Source: Spongilla lacustris
Taxonomy: Eukaryota; Porifera; Demospongiae; Spongillida; Spongillidae
NCBI GenBank assembly: GCA_949361645.1
Contig: OX442432.1
Span: 1,926,674 to 1,990,673 of the forward strand
DNA length: 64,000 nucleotides
Direction of reading: 5' to 3'
A program made the position numbers and the translations under genes. Below are positions 35,568 through 48,415 of this stretch, piece by piece (the first letter of the stretch is position 1; every line of letters begins with the position of its first letter). The notes beneath the pieces are model-generated. The model saw nothing but the letters and a program-made list of their open reading frames with translations. It ran no database searches and had not been told where the DNA came from.

Positions 35568-36379
35568 CGGTTTCATGCCGAACTAGATATGGGATTGGAA
35601 ACGCATCACGTGAGCGCAAGATTGTACACATGCACTCCTCGACACGGTTATTGATACCCTTATACCGATCTAATAAACTGCTGCTAATGTGTGATTTGTT
35701 TTTGTCCTAAAACATCTTCCTACGTCTCTGTAAGCCATTCTTTAACTGGCACGGCTCTTTGTTCGTATTGTTTGCTTGCTGGACGCGATTTTCTAGTACC
35801 TTACGCGACTCGGTTACGGACTGTACCTTCTATTTTTGACCAGTTCATCCCAGCGCGATTCTGTTACTACTGCGTCGTTGGTAGGTCATACCTGTATGCC
35901 CTTCCTTAATTTTGTGTACGGAGGACTGTTCTTTTGTTCGCAACCTCCCTTCTAGTTCGTAAGAAGCGATTCTACAGGTGCTGGCGCGCTAAACGTTGCA
36001 TACATTAGATGTGCACAGTGTGCAACGTGCCTTCTGGCCGTCATTTTCTCATTCACCGTATCGCCTTAGGAGAGGTAACGAAGCTAAGGAGAGAAGAATT
36101 TATCGATTTTTGATTATTTTTAAGCAATGGGTATAGGACATTACCAGTGCGTAGAAGAAAGTATGACTGGAAAACAAAGGCTTTGCTTGTCCCTATACCA
36201 CTCGCAAAGATGTGAACCTGTGATCCAGACGTTTCGGTCCCTATAGTCTTGGCATAAAACAGCTGCTGTGTACTCGGCTGTATGAATTTCAATTTTATAG
36301 GCGTAGCACGGAGGACTGTACGTGACTAATTAGATTCATCGATTCGTTTCCAATCAATATCTATGTAAGCATGAAATCT
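35568..36379. mobile_element. ~812-bp MITE with TTAA target duplication (piggyBac-like target)
   Basis: Imperfect TIRs of ~35 bp: CGGTTTCATGC...ATTGGAAACG on the left, CGTTTCCAATC...GCATGAAATCT on the right. TTAA lies at 35564-35567 and 36380-36383. Removing it restores the continuity of the surrounding long TIR, as judged by the intact inverse copy at 37735-37760. Confidence 0.75.
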
Positions 36380-36904
36380 TTAAGTAGTTACTAGCAATTG
36401 TATTCACCCAGTCTGTCAACACTTAGTTACCTTTCATGTGGCAGATTATATACACTGATAGTATGGCTACAAAGTCTATGAATGCTACAAAACCTATTAA
36501 TCACTACAGGACTGTCCCCTTCATCACTACATGTATGGGCATGACCTTTCTCTGTGTATGCTTTCAACTACACATACGCACCACATGAAATCAAAACGTC
36601 AACTCAATCTCTTCATGTCTGATGCAGCTTATTTGGACGTGTGGATATGTGAGTGAACACTTTTTTTTAATGACATAGTTGCCAAGCAAAGATACTGAAC
36701 ATACTGAGTACATGTATCTGCAGTGCATTTCTTACTGGCATTTGCTCTCTCCATCCACCAATCAGCACAAGACTGATTGTATTCCTTAAGGTGTCAATGT
36801 AAGCCACTCCCCATATAATTTTTTTAGCCTGTCAGAGGTGAATTTAGGCATCGCTATATTGCCTGTGTCAGAATAGTTAATGGGGCACATTTATCCAAGC
36901 ATGC

Positions 36905-37112
36905 AGGTATTCCCAAACACCACCACCCCTTCCCTCCCTAACACCACCCCCTCTTCCCTCCCTAACACCACCCCTCTTCCCTCCCTAACACCACCCCCTC
37001 TTCCAATCCCTCCCAAAGATTACCCCCTCTTCTCTCCCTAACACCAACCCTTCTCCCCTCACTAACACCACCCCCTCTTCCCTCCCTAACACTACCCCCT
37101 TTTCACCAATGC
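36905..37112. repeat. ~24-bp CCCTCCCTAACACCACCCCCT minisatellite
   Basis: About eight imperfect copies of a C-rich unit with CTTCCCTCCCTAACACCACC core, inside the long-TIR element. Confidence 0.85.
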
Positions 37113-38229
37113 ATTAGAGGCACCAGAGTATGCCCACTTATATCTTCAATTAATGTTCTGTTGATGTTTCCATTTATATCATTCATTTTTCATGGACTAA
37201 CTGTAGCTGGGCTTGATGTTGGAAACTGTCTGGCAAAGCCAGGACCTGTTGTGGTAACAATTTACTACCAGCTACAGTTAGCCTTCAGTGCATGCTGCAC
37301 ACTCTCACTAAAATGCACAATGTGCACATGTACTGGTATGGTGATTAGTAATGCATATGCAATGCTCCCCCAAGTTTCCTGGACCACCCCATACAGCTCT
37401 TTTGTTGTAAACAGCCTACCAAACGTCCTTTTGCTGGCTTTCCCCCCAGGACCTTGTTTGTATTGCATAATACATGATCCCACACCTCCAAATAAGCTGC
37501 ATCAGATGTGAAGGGACTGAATTTTGTGTGGTTTGTATGATTGTGTGGTTGAATCCATGCACAGAGCAAGGTCATGCAATGCTTTACCCATACATGTAGT
37601 GATGAAGGGGACAGTCCTGTAGTGATTAATAGCATTCATAGATTTTGTAGCCATACTATCAGTGTCCATAATCTGCCGCATTAAAGATTACGTTTTGACA
37701 GACCAGGTGAATACAATTGCTAGTAACTGACTTCTCTAAGTCAGCGGACTTGAGTCACAATACCAACATCAATCTATGATTAAGCTGCCCCTGCCACGAC
37801 TACCTGTGCCAAATCTGTTATGACTACCAGGGATGCCCCCCGCCACCACTACTCATGCCAGCAGCGCTGCCCTGGCTTGCACCTTTAGAGGCAGAGGCGG
37901 CCACAGGGAAAGAAGAAGGGAGATCGAGGAGAAGGAGGTTGGAATAGAGGAGGTCGGAGGAGAGGCTGACGTGCAGGATCAGAATTTGTCCACTATATAA
38001 AAACTGTTACAACTATCACCATCGTTATTGATATGGTATTAAAATTACGTCATTTTGGTGGGCATATAGCTGCGATGAAACCTTCAGCGACACTATTATC
38101 TGCTACAAAATGTTTTCGAGCAGATGAACTAATCATGCCCCAATGTGGGGGGAAATCATGAGATCTGACCGCACTCAAACGTTTCCGTTTTGCACACCCC
38201 TGACCCCTCCCTTGTAATTTCTACCACTT

Positions 38230-38526
38230 GGGGGGGGGGGGGGGGGGGGGGGGGGGGAAACTGACAAAATAATAACATTCTCTAAGAGAAAGTTGGTGGC
38301 ATATAGGATTGACCTGGACAATGATGGTGTAAAAAGCACGGAAACAAGTTTTGACAGAAATTGGAACTGGGAAAATAGGCCTATATTAGCTATTTCCTCA
38401 GCATGCTCTATTTTAGAGTGTGTGTGCAAAATATGGTATAGGTCTATTTTCCCAGTCCAATTTTGTTTCCGTGCTTTTTACACCACCATTGCCTGTATGC
38501 CACCAACTTTCTCTTAGAGAATGTTT
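38230..38526. mobile_element. Foldback MITE preceded by a 28-base poly-G tract
   Basis: G run at 38230-38257. Arms of ~100 bp follow: CATTCTCTAAGAGAAAGTTG (from 38277) and its inverse CAACTTTCTCTTAGAGAATG (to ~38523), with GTGTAAAAAGCACGGAAAC / GTTTCCGTGCTTTTTACAC inside. Confidence 0.85.
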
Positions 38527-38901
38527 TTATTTACTTGTAATATATGTTTGATCACACGTTTTATAGACAAATTGCAGCCTCAAAAAAAAAAAGACTGCAA
38601 CTGTCATTTGTGTTCGTGCTGAGAAGAATTTTTTAGTATAGTCCTTGGAAATTGGCGGGCGGGAGGCCTTTGCCCTGCCCCCGACATCATTGTCCGGCTT
38701 GCATACTTGTACGTTCTTTCTGAATTGCATGTAATTACTAGTCGGGCTACGCCCAATTATATATGTAATTACATAATTATATTTCATATAGATATTCATG
38801 GATACTTGCAAGAAAACGCTCCATGCATTCGCATGGCTTGGGCTACCTCTCGGCGACACGTACTACATTTACGTACCCAGCCTCGGGCCCAAACTTCAAT
38901 T

Positions 38902-39287
38902 CCCCCCCCCCCCCCCCCCCCCCCATCAACATAACAATAATATATTATATTGTATGGTCTATATCTATAATGAAACCGTGGCGCCTGCTTGAGAACAAAG
39001 TAAGGGGGGAACGGGCCACTGTGAATCCGACGGCAAGCCAATTTTACCTTACTAAGTGTGCTTTTCGTGCATTTCAAAAACGAGGCCGCCAAGCGCCAGT
39101 GCACGATGGGGTGCGGCTTATGACGGGGTGCTTTTCATTACGAGGGAGAGGTTCCGCCTCCCTTACCCTCACCCACTATCATTTCTCTAAAGGGTCAACA
39201 GCGTGAAACCAAACGGGAGTGTTGGCTAGGTCGGATATTTAGTAAAATGGGGGAAGGTGAAGGGGGGGGGGGGGGGGGGGGGGGGGG
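38902..39287. repeat. Poly-C (38902-38924) and poly-G (39262-39287) tracts
   Basis: 23 C and 26 G, facing each other ~340 bp apart with unremarkable sequence between. This geometry resembles the paired tract at 8069-8560. Confidence 0.85.
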
Positions 39288-39649
39288 TCCATCCTAATGT
39301 CAATTCAGCATCCCCACACGCACTGGCGCTAAGGCTTACCCCAACGTATCGTGTCGAGAGAAACGTATCCTTGTTGCCGTGCGTAAAATATGTATTTGCA
39401 TCATTGAAGTGGCGGGGGTATATTATATATGCGTACATAATGATTTTACTACATACATTTCCTACAGCATGCACATACACACTAGCCAGAACGTTGTCGT
39501 ACCTGGACTTCTTCAGTGCAAACGTCAACACAAATTAAAACGAGGCGGAGAGATTCAGAAGGATTCACTGTACGTAACTTGATAGGTATACGCTGTAGTA
39601 TACGGACTGGGTGACGCAATGTGTTATCCTCGTCCCCAGGCTCTTTTGT

Positions 39650-39679
39650 ATTAAATTACGGGGTGCCCCGTAATTTAAT
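39650..39679. repeat. Perfect 30-bp palindrome
   Basis: ATTAAATTACGGGG and its exact reverse complement, separated by TG. Not followed by a T run; no gene context. It could be the junction of a decayed foldback. Confidence 0.9.
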
Positions 39680-41095
39680 ATAAGCTGCTACTTATATTTA
39701 ATGTACCAAATAGGGGTACAAATATGTCCAAATATACATGTATATGTACTCCGGCAAAGCAAAATGGTTTCCACTATAAGATATGCTTTCAGAATATCTA
39801 ATTAATGCTTTCTAACTCAGTGCATTGATCGGATTTTCTAATATGGATTATCTAGCTTTTTTTTTTTTTTTCCAGTTGCGTTTATGTGACCGAATATAGC
39901 GTTGTGTATATTTAGTAATTTAGATGATGCATCTCCTTTGGAATTTCGTATGTTAAATTTGAATTGAAGTACCCCCCTCTTACTGTATGTGCGATAGCGG
40001 TACGAAACTAGCTGAGCTTCAATAGGGATTGTACGATATGGAAAATAATTTTAGGACACGTGAAACATACATGTCAGCCATCGCGATCGATAAAATCTGT
40101 TAGTACGCACATGTCTTATATGAGACCCTTTGCAGTTACGTAATGATTTATAATAAAAATCCGCCATTTTGGAGGACCCTGTAAAAGTGAATGGCATCGA
40201 AGTGGTTCTAATACTATTCAAGATTCAAGAGAAGCTAATGCTTTTAGACAATTATGGCGGCGGGTACACAAACATTAGGTGTAATCTTATTTATTTAGTT
40301 ATTCACATGCAATGTAGGTACCATCTACCATGTTCTAATTATGTACTTTTTACATTAACTAACTGCCTCCGGTAACTAATTACATTATTTTGACGTCACG
40401 AAATGTGATATATAAAGGGCGTCCACGTGCGTTAAATACATTTCCAATTTCAGCGCAGCAAGGCTTAATAGCTGGAGGGGATCGCGAACATGCGGAAGAC
40501 AGCGTGGCTTTGCAGTGTAATCCATTAGAAGATTTTAGCACAGGATCTGGTGAGAGAAAATAGAGACGTGTATTCAAATGCATATCAAAGACCACAGTGT
40601 GCTGTGTCAGTGTATCCTGTGGGGGACAAATATGCTACAGCAGGAGAGAGGACTACTGAAAGAGCTGTGCCCAACACGTGGCCAGCTTTTCAATTCTTCT
40701 CTTACATACATGTATACAATGTATAATTTGCTTATACACATGAGCGATCACGTTTACTTATAGACTATTGCTTTCTCCCCCCTCCCTTTCAGTCGGTAGC
40801 GATTTAGTATGAAAATGGTGTGAGCTGATACACTGGCTGGTATCTGTGTGCTCTGGAATTGTCCATACCAGTTCGTGCGGCGGTGAAGTTACTGTACAGA
40901 GCAAGGGACTCGTCAGCATGCAGGCCCAAGTCTCCACTCACCTTAGAACATGTGATGGAACACGCAACTTTGCTGTTAATAATTGTTCGAAGGAATATAT
41001 TTAACGATAATTTAATGTGTTTTTCATATATGCGAACTAGCGCTGCGTATCATGCATGTAAGGAACTCTAGAGCAGAAGGCGCTATGTTATAAAA
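39680..41095. other. Intergenic DNA without supported genes
   Basis: AT-rich with short ORFs only. The 40169-40375 and 40859-41071 plus-strand ORFs show no recognised motif. The 3' half may be decayed sequence of the retroelement recognised at 41100-41290. Confidence 0.5.
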
Positions 41096-41099
41096 AAGG

Positions 41100-41290
41100 C
41101 AGTGGAAGATACGCGAAGTACATTTACTACATCCGTTGATGCAGAACATTTTTTGAAGCATATAGCAGCCAAATGGGAAAAATCATATGCAGAAACGTGT
41201 GCATTTGTCCCGACTTTTACTTGCCCTGGTTCGAAGCATCAAGTTTGTGTCTAAGAGGATCTAGGGTAAAGGGGAGAAGTGGACTAGGCT
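41100..41290 (+). pseudogene. Second remnant of the retroelement C-terminal domain seen at 15392-16829
   Basis: AEHFLKHIAAKWEKSYAETC, followed in another frame by EASSLCLRGSRVKGRSGLG, matches VRAKMSFAILRATDLCLRG and neighbouring sequence of the element in MUS81 intron 22. Only the last ~60 codons survive. It ends ~360 bp downstream of the NEMF stop on the other strand. Confidence 0.55.
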
Positions 41291-41648
41291 TCCTACAATT
41301 ATGCAATAGGCTTTGTGTTTGAACGTAAAAAAAAAAAAAAGGAACGTACTCATTAATTCGATCCCGGCCATACTGTTCATATATAGTATGTGATATTTGA
41401 GTAGGTATATAGATGTTTTTTGGTCACGATTTCTCTTAAAATTACCTTGCTATGTATCAAATGGGCATACGAGCTGAGTGCGCGCCTGCATATGCATGTA
41501 TGTGAACATTAAAATTATATCAAGAGATGAAGACCCATCATGACGTTGCTCATGCGATGAAAAAAAAATACACTGCTTTAAAAAAGAGAGATCCAAGAAG
41601 ACAGTGATGTGCAGCATGTACACTGAGTCATCCAGCCACGCCCCCGCA

Positions 41649-44600
41649 CTAGTTCGAGAGCGTCATTTTGACCTTCCCTGGAAAGTACCTTGACAGATCT
41701 GTATCCTGCAGCAGTATATAAGAAAGGGGCAGGGTAAAATGAACACCTATACCTGCATGCAACCTCACATACCCTAACACTCTTTAGAAGGTCTTTCTCC
41801 CTTTGAAGTGTGTCTTTGGACTGAATAAACTTTAGGACAGCAGCCTTAGCAGCTACATGTTAACAGGATAGGAATGGTCGTCAGGGTCTCAATAGGCAAA
41901 TGACAGTGGTGACCACCAATAAGCAAACAGGTCAGGGTCTGGTGACCACCAATAGGCAAACAGGTCAGGGTCTGGTGACCACCAATAGGCAAACAGGTCA
42001 GGGTCAGGTGACCACCAATAAGCATACCTTTGCCTCTTCTGTTGGTCCCAGGTACCAGCTTCACTTTAAATCTGTAGCATGAAGGCATTATATACATATA
42101 TATATCATTTCCACACACGCACAAATATAATGTTCAGGGCTGTCAAAGTTACATGTACATGTATGTCTTATTTATTCGGCACAAGTAGATATGTGCCCCT
42201 CCCAATGCTCTAATTTCAGACCTTCAAACATGTCTGGGTTACTAGTACATCTGCACAACACGATATATCCCACAAGCCAAAATGATCCAGGTACACGTAC
42301 ATGTATGCACACATGCAGCTCACTTGTAGCTAGTGATGGCTGAGTACGGAGCGCAAACAGGAATGATGTATAGCAGGATATCATCAGGCACAGGGCTCCC
42401 TGTAAGAGAATCCAAGATGGACACCTGTTCCTGTTGAAAGATGGTGAGCTTTGATTAGAACTGTGAGGCCAATTGCAAATTAAAGGACAAACATACATGT
42501 ACATGTACATGTGTAGACACATTAAATGGAGTTAAGATTGTGGCACACTAAATGGAGTTAAGACTCCACTGACCTTCAGTGCTTCTTCAAGCTGATGGAT
42601 GTTCTCTTCCTTTATCAAAGCCTGTTTCTCCTCGTCATCCGATTCCTGAGGTACATGTAGACGGGGGCACACACATACACAACACACACCACATATTTGA
42701 CAGGCTACAAGTTAGATTGAAGCCATCTTTTATGCCCCTCCAGGACATAAAGTAGGACCTGCAGTAACAGTACTGCAGGTCAAACATTCAAGGTCTAACG
42801 TAGAGCCTGAAGGCTACACGTAAGTAGTACCAGGTGTACACGAAGGCTATATGTACACACTGTACATGTAAACAGTTGTGGGCATGCATCCACCCATTTG
42901 TGGGCCCTGATTCCCATAGTGATTAGGCTGTGGGCACCTGCCCCTTAAACATACTGCATACTGATTGGTTGGATAAAGTCAACACCTTACCTCTTCAATC
43001 TTCACTTCCTCCTCATCTGACCCTTTCTGCTCCTTTGCATCTTGGGAAGGGGTGAGACCTTCTTCCTTACCAGTCTTCTCCCCTTGCTCTTCCTCCTCCC
43101 CTTCCTTCCTCTCTTGCTCTTCCTCCTCTCTAGCCTTCCTCTCCTCCCCAGCCTTCCTATCTTGACCTTCCTCCTCTCCAGCCTTCTGCTCTTGACCTTC
43201 CTCCTCCCCAGCCTTCCTCTCTTGATCTTCCTCCTCCCCAGCCTTCCTCTCTTGACCTTCCTCCTCCCCAGCCTTCCTCTCTTGACCTTCCTCCTCCCCA
43301 GCCTTCCTCTCTTGACCTTCCTCCTCCCCAGCCTTCCTCTCTTGACCTTCCTCCTCACTGCCCTGTATCTGTTGATCTTCATCATCATCGCTACCCTCAT
43401 CCCCAGTCCTAACACTGCCAGCTGCTTTGCTATCATCATCTTCAACTGCAACCAGTAGTGGAGCCATTTGCTTGTGGAAAGGTCTGGGGACCTGAGATGC
43501 ACCATCTCTCTTCTGCATATATTTGTGCTTGGGATTTGATGAGTGGGCGGGATCACCCCTCCCACCCTTTCCGCCCTTCTTGCCTTTTGATTTTCCATCG
43601 GAAGGATTACCTGCAGACTAGAAGGGCATACAAGTCTATCACCACACACATGTACCTTCCATCTTGATAGAGGCACCATTCCCACCACTGTCTTGCTCGC
43701 ATCTCACTTTTCCCACCACCCCTCATTCCACCCACCACTTCCTCACTCCTCCCACCACCCCCCTCATCCCATCCCACCACCCCCTCACTCCTCCCATCAT
43801 TCCCTCACTCCTCCCATCATTCCCTCACTCCCCCTCACTCCTCCCACCACTCCCTCACTCCTCCCACCACTCCCTCACTCCTCCCACCACTCCCTCACTT
43901 CTCCCACCCTCCCTCACTCCTCCCATCACTCCCTCACTCCTCCCACCACTCCCTCACTTCTCCCACCCTCCCTCACTCCTCCACTTACTGCTAATATCTT
44001 CATTCTGATCACCCTTTCCTCCTCATCTTGGTCCTTGTACTTCTGCTGCATTTTCTTGGCTTTGGCCTAAGGATTGAAGGTACATGTATGCACAGCTGCC
44101 CCACGGGACCAGGGTTTGTGGGCTAGTCTTATAATACCAGGGAATTGCACATAAAGGCCTTTTCAGAATTTTATGTACTGTACAGATTGCATACGCACAG
44201 GAGTACGATATGCGTACACAATATTCATGTGCTGCGTACAGGTACATGTACATGTACTTATCCATACCAGTACTCCCATGTACTATCAATCGTACCATAC
44301 CAGTACCCCATGTACCCAGACCAGTACCCCATGTACCCATACCAGTACCCCATGTACCCATACCAACACCCCATGTACACCTGGTAAAGGCCACACAAAC
44401 ATGCTTACCTTCTGTCCACGTTTAGGTTGCTCAGGCTGTACCATCTTCTCCTGCTGGAGGTACATGTAATTGTACACATGACACATACAGTCCCCAGGCC
44501 AACAAGACTACTAACTGCTTTTGCACTGGTTCCCAGGCAACTACAGACTGTCCAACCTTTATTTTGGTTTGGGGTTGCTTCTGATGTTGGTGCTCTGTTC

Positions 44601-46666
44601 TGTCACACACACCATCCTTCTGCTTGACTTGTTTATGCAGCTCTCTGTACACAATGTTTAAGAAATATGTGCACATGTACATGTATGTAACTCCATGTAT
44701 GAAGTGTACACCCTCATCATCATGCCCCATGTAACATGACACCTTTATCATCATGCCCATATAAGGTGTACACCCTCATCATCATGCCCATATAAGGTGT
44801 ACACCCTCATCATCATGCCCATATAAGGTGTATACCCTCATCATCATGCCCATATAAGGTGTACACCCTCATCATCATGTCTGGTGTACCTACAAGATGT
44901 ACAGTGTACACGTACCTATATACAATATATGTGAGGTGCAGGCCATAGTCGTACATGTACATGTAGCTAAATGTACATGTACACAATGTATGTGAGGTAC
45001 ACTATACATACAGAGTAAGCAGTTACATGTACAAAGGTACCACATGACCCTAGTCTCATATCACATGATTCTTGCCTCATACCACATTCATATCACATAC
45101 ATGTATCCAGCCTCATACCCCACATATAAATGTACTACCACAAGATGCAGCTACAGCTGTATCCTCCAACGCTCACCCTCACCAGATGAACTTAACACTC
45201 CCTCACGTTACTCCCTCCCTCCCTCCCTCCACCCTCACCTTACACACTCCCTCCCTCCACCCTCACCTTACACACTCCCTCCCTCCACCCTCACCTTACA
45301 CCTCACGCCTTCCACAATCACCTTACACACTCGCTCACTCCACCCACATCCAATCCTAACCACATCCTAAAATCAAAATGAGTAAAACAATTTCTGAAAT
45401 GGACCATAATTCATTTCCCAGGTCACCTGAACGTGGAGGTCACCCTATCATGGAGGTCACCTGAACGTGGAGTTCTGAACAACACTAAAGTATTGCTGTG
45501 CTGTACAGTCAAAAGTAATTTATTCGTATTTATTAATAGTCAGTGGAGAGTAAGAACATGGCTAGCAATATGAAACCATCTGATTGCAACCCACTCCACA
45601 CATACAATTCATCATCTCCACACATACAGCTCATCACACACACCACACATGCACACCCATATATATTGATGTGTGCCTTTGGTGCAGCCGCGGACAAACA
45701 GCTACTACCACTATACATATACAGTGTATGTACATGTACATGGCTTCCTACCCTTCCGTAACAATAAAACACAATAACACGTACACATACATGTACATAT
45801 ACAAGAGCATGTGACATATTTGCTATTAGAGATGCTAAGTTAGGACATGTTTTTAAGAGCCCGAATAACCTTGAACCCACCTGCGTTGCTTAGCTGACAT
45901 GTGTTGGTGCCTCTTCTCCTCCCCCTTCTATGGGAAGGAAAAATGGACCACAAATATCTAGCTCTAAATGTAGCCCACCTCATGACGAGCACTCTCTGAA
46001 TCTTCCTCTGGTTCCTCTTTTACCCCAGACGTTGCCGAGGTTACGCTCGTTCCCCTCTGCAACTCAAAGCTATAACAGATGAAGGCAAAGATGAGCAAGA
46101 CTCTACCAAGGTCAAAGGTCTGGGCACCATACTTTTCTCCCCCAACATGTTGCAACTGTATGCTTGTGTTAGGAAACAAGGCATCTCCATCTCCATCCCA
46201 TGCTTCATTATTATCCAACAGGGACTCATCAACACCTAATGATGAATAGAGGTCATAACATGACCACCTCTGGTCCCCATACCGTTCCACTGACCACCTC
46301 TGGTCCCCATACCATCCCACTGACCACCCCCTGGTCCTCCATCCCCCTTACATCCTTAGATTATTGCAGCGACCACCCCAAGTCCCCATGCAGACTATCA
46401 CAGTGACCACCCCAAGTGCCCAGACTTATCACCCCTTGTCCCCAGACCACCCACGGACAGCTCACCATCTTCACTTTCTGTGTCATCATTTCCTATCTCC
46501 TCCTCCCCACCCCCAGCACTGGATACACTTGTGGTCTTTGATTGGTCTACATTCTGCTGCAGGGTACATGAACATGTTGTACATGCACACACACAAACAT
46601 ATACACATGCACACGCACATGCACACACACGCACACACGCACGCACACACGCTCATATGCACGCAC

Positions 46667-46698
<32 letters not shown>

Positions 46699-48415
46699 TT
46701 CAAATACACATCAAAAACACACACAAGAGCCAGGCCCAGCAACATGATCCGACCCTCAGGTATGACAATAACAATGCATATAATTATACATGTACTATGT
46801 TCAGGGGCTAGGCATATTTCACTTCTAAAGGTCAGAAGACAGACACCAATATATGAAAATTGCCATACCCAGACATGTACCATAATATGCAGAGAAGGGC
46901 ACCACAATGGGAAAACCACCAACTAACCAGAGATCTATCCTCATCATCATCCAGTCCTCTAACTCGTCTTTCATTCAGATGGTTGGCGATGCAAGATTCA
47001 TCCACCTGCAGAGGGTGGAGTGTGGAGTAGATGGTTTCAATAAACCAAATAAGTTCCCTTGGATGAAAGGTAAATGTAACTGAAATAACAATAACACTCT
47101 ATATAAACCACACCATGACTTCCCTTTCTATTCTATTCATACTCTAACACAACACATCAGCACCTTACAGTGATGCATGTACAATAGTTCATTGCACAGC
47201 AGCTAGAGGCTCAAAGACTCAATCAGGATATCATCCATACCTTACCCCTAACATACATGTACAATCAATAGCTTACTCCATCCATACCTTACCCCCTATC
47301 TAACGTGAACACAACATCCATACCCTGAATATGAACCCAAACCCAAGCATCAGCTGACATGGAGCAAGCATGTTCTTCTTCCCTGAGGGTTGGAGGGGGG
47401 AGCAGTTGCTATGGAGATCACAAACACATATATTGCCTCTTACCTCTGATCATGAAACTACCAGTGGTGAGATATTCCCCTGTGGGTGCAGTCTTGGAAA
47501 CCTATAGGTACAAGTACACACTTCCGTTTACACAATGTCAACATGCACAAAAATACTAGAAATCAACTATGCTAAACTTCAGAGTATGTGCATGTATTTA
47601 ACATAACCATATTTCTGACTTGTTTTGTTTTGAGAACATTTGTTCTGTACACAAACACATATGCACATGTAGGAGCACCACACATGTAGGAGCAGCACAC
47701 ATGTAGGAGCACCACACATGTAGGAGCACCACACATGTAGGAGCACCACACATGTAGGAGCACCACACATGTAGGAGCAGCACACATGTAGGAGCACCAC
47801 ACATGTAGGAGCAGCACACATGTAGGAGCAGCACACATGTAGGAGCACCACACATGTAGGAGCACCACACATGTAAGAGCACCACACATGTAGGAGCACC
47901 ACACATGTAGGAGCACCACACATGTAAGAGCACCACACATGTAAGAGCACCACACATGTAGGAGCACCACACATGTAGGAGCACCACACATGTAGGAGCA
48001 CCACACATGTAGGAGCACCACACATGTAGGAGCACCACACATGTAGGAGCACCACACATGTAGGAGCACCACACATGTAGGAGCACCACACATGTAGGAG
48101 CACCACACATGTAGGAGCACCACACATGTAGGAGCACCACACATGTAGGAGCACCACACATGTAGGAGCACCACACATGTACATGTAGGAACAGGCACAA
48201 CAATTGAAAGCTACTACACAGCATGAAAACATGCTTGCAACAATTTATGTGCATAAACTGACCAAGTTACGACAGCTGTGTTTCCAATTCAAGCACACTC
48301 ACCTGGCCATAATGGACCCACCAGGCGTTGGTGATGATGCGCGAGTCCCAAGCTGTACTGTAGCACACAGCCATACAGCCTGCTTCATTGAGGGTCTTAG
48401 GGGGAACAGGGCCAC
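41649..48415 (-). CDS. NEMF: NEMF second part of NFACT-R, charged linker and NFACT-C exons
   Basis: Exons 19-35: [20 protein letters not shown] and [20 protein letters not shown] finish NFACT-R. A low-complexity linker includes [33 protein letters not shown] and the 27-bp-repeat-encoded EEGQERKAG tract (43120-43370). NFACT-C is [60 protein letters not shown]. Stop codon at 41651-41649. Confidence 0.92.

Larger units (their letters stand above)
35525..37795. mobile_element. Long-TIR element, ~1.4 kb before interruption, with nested insertion
   Basis: Terminal inverted repeats of ~200 bp: TTAATCATAG...GGTATTGTGACTTAAGTC (35530-35560) continuing at 36384-36545, against 37575-37790 (GTAGTGATGAAGGGGACAG...GTCACAATACC...ATGATTAAG). 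The interior includes CT-rich repeats at 36905-37110 and no transposase. The left TIR is split by a TTAA element (35568-36379). Confidence 0.78.

Noticed and set aside
35691..35909. 72-codon plus-strand ORF
   Set aside because: Inside the TTAA MITE; no recognisable motif.
47572..48254. Three overlapping ~210-codon ORFs of [11 protein letters not shown] repeats
   Set aside because: The 17-bp unit cycles through all frames without stops; the same peptide recurs in each frame, and it lies in a NEMF intron.
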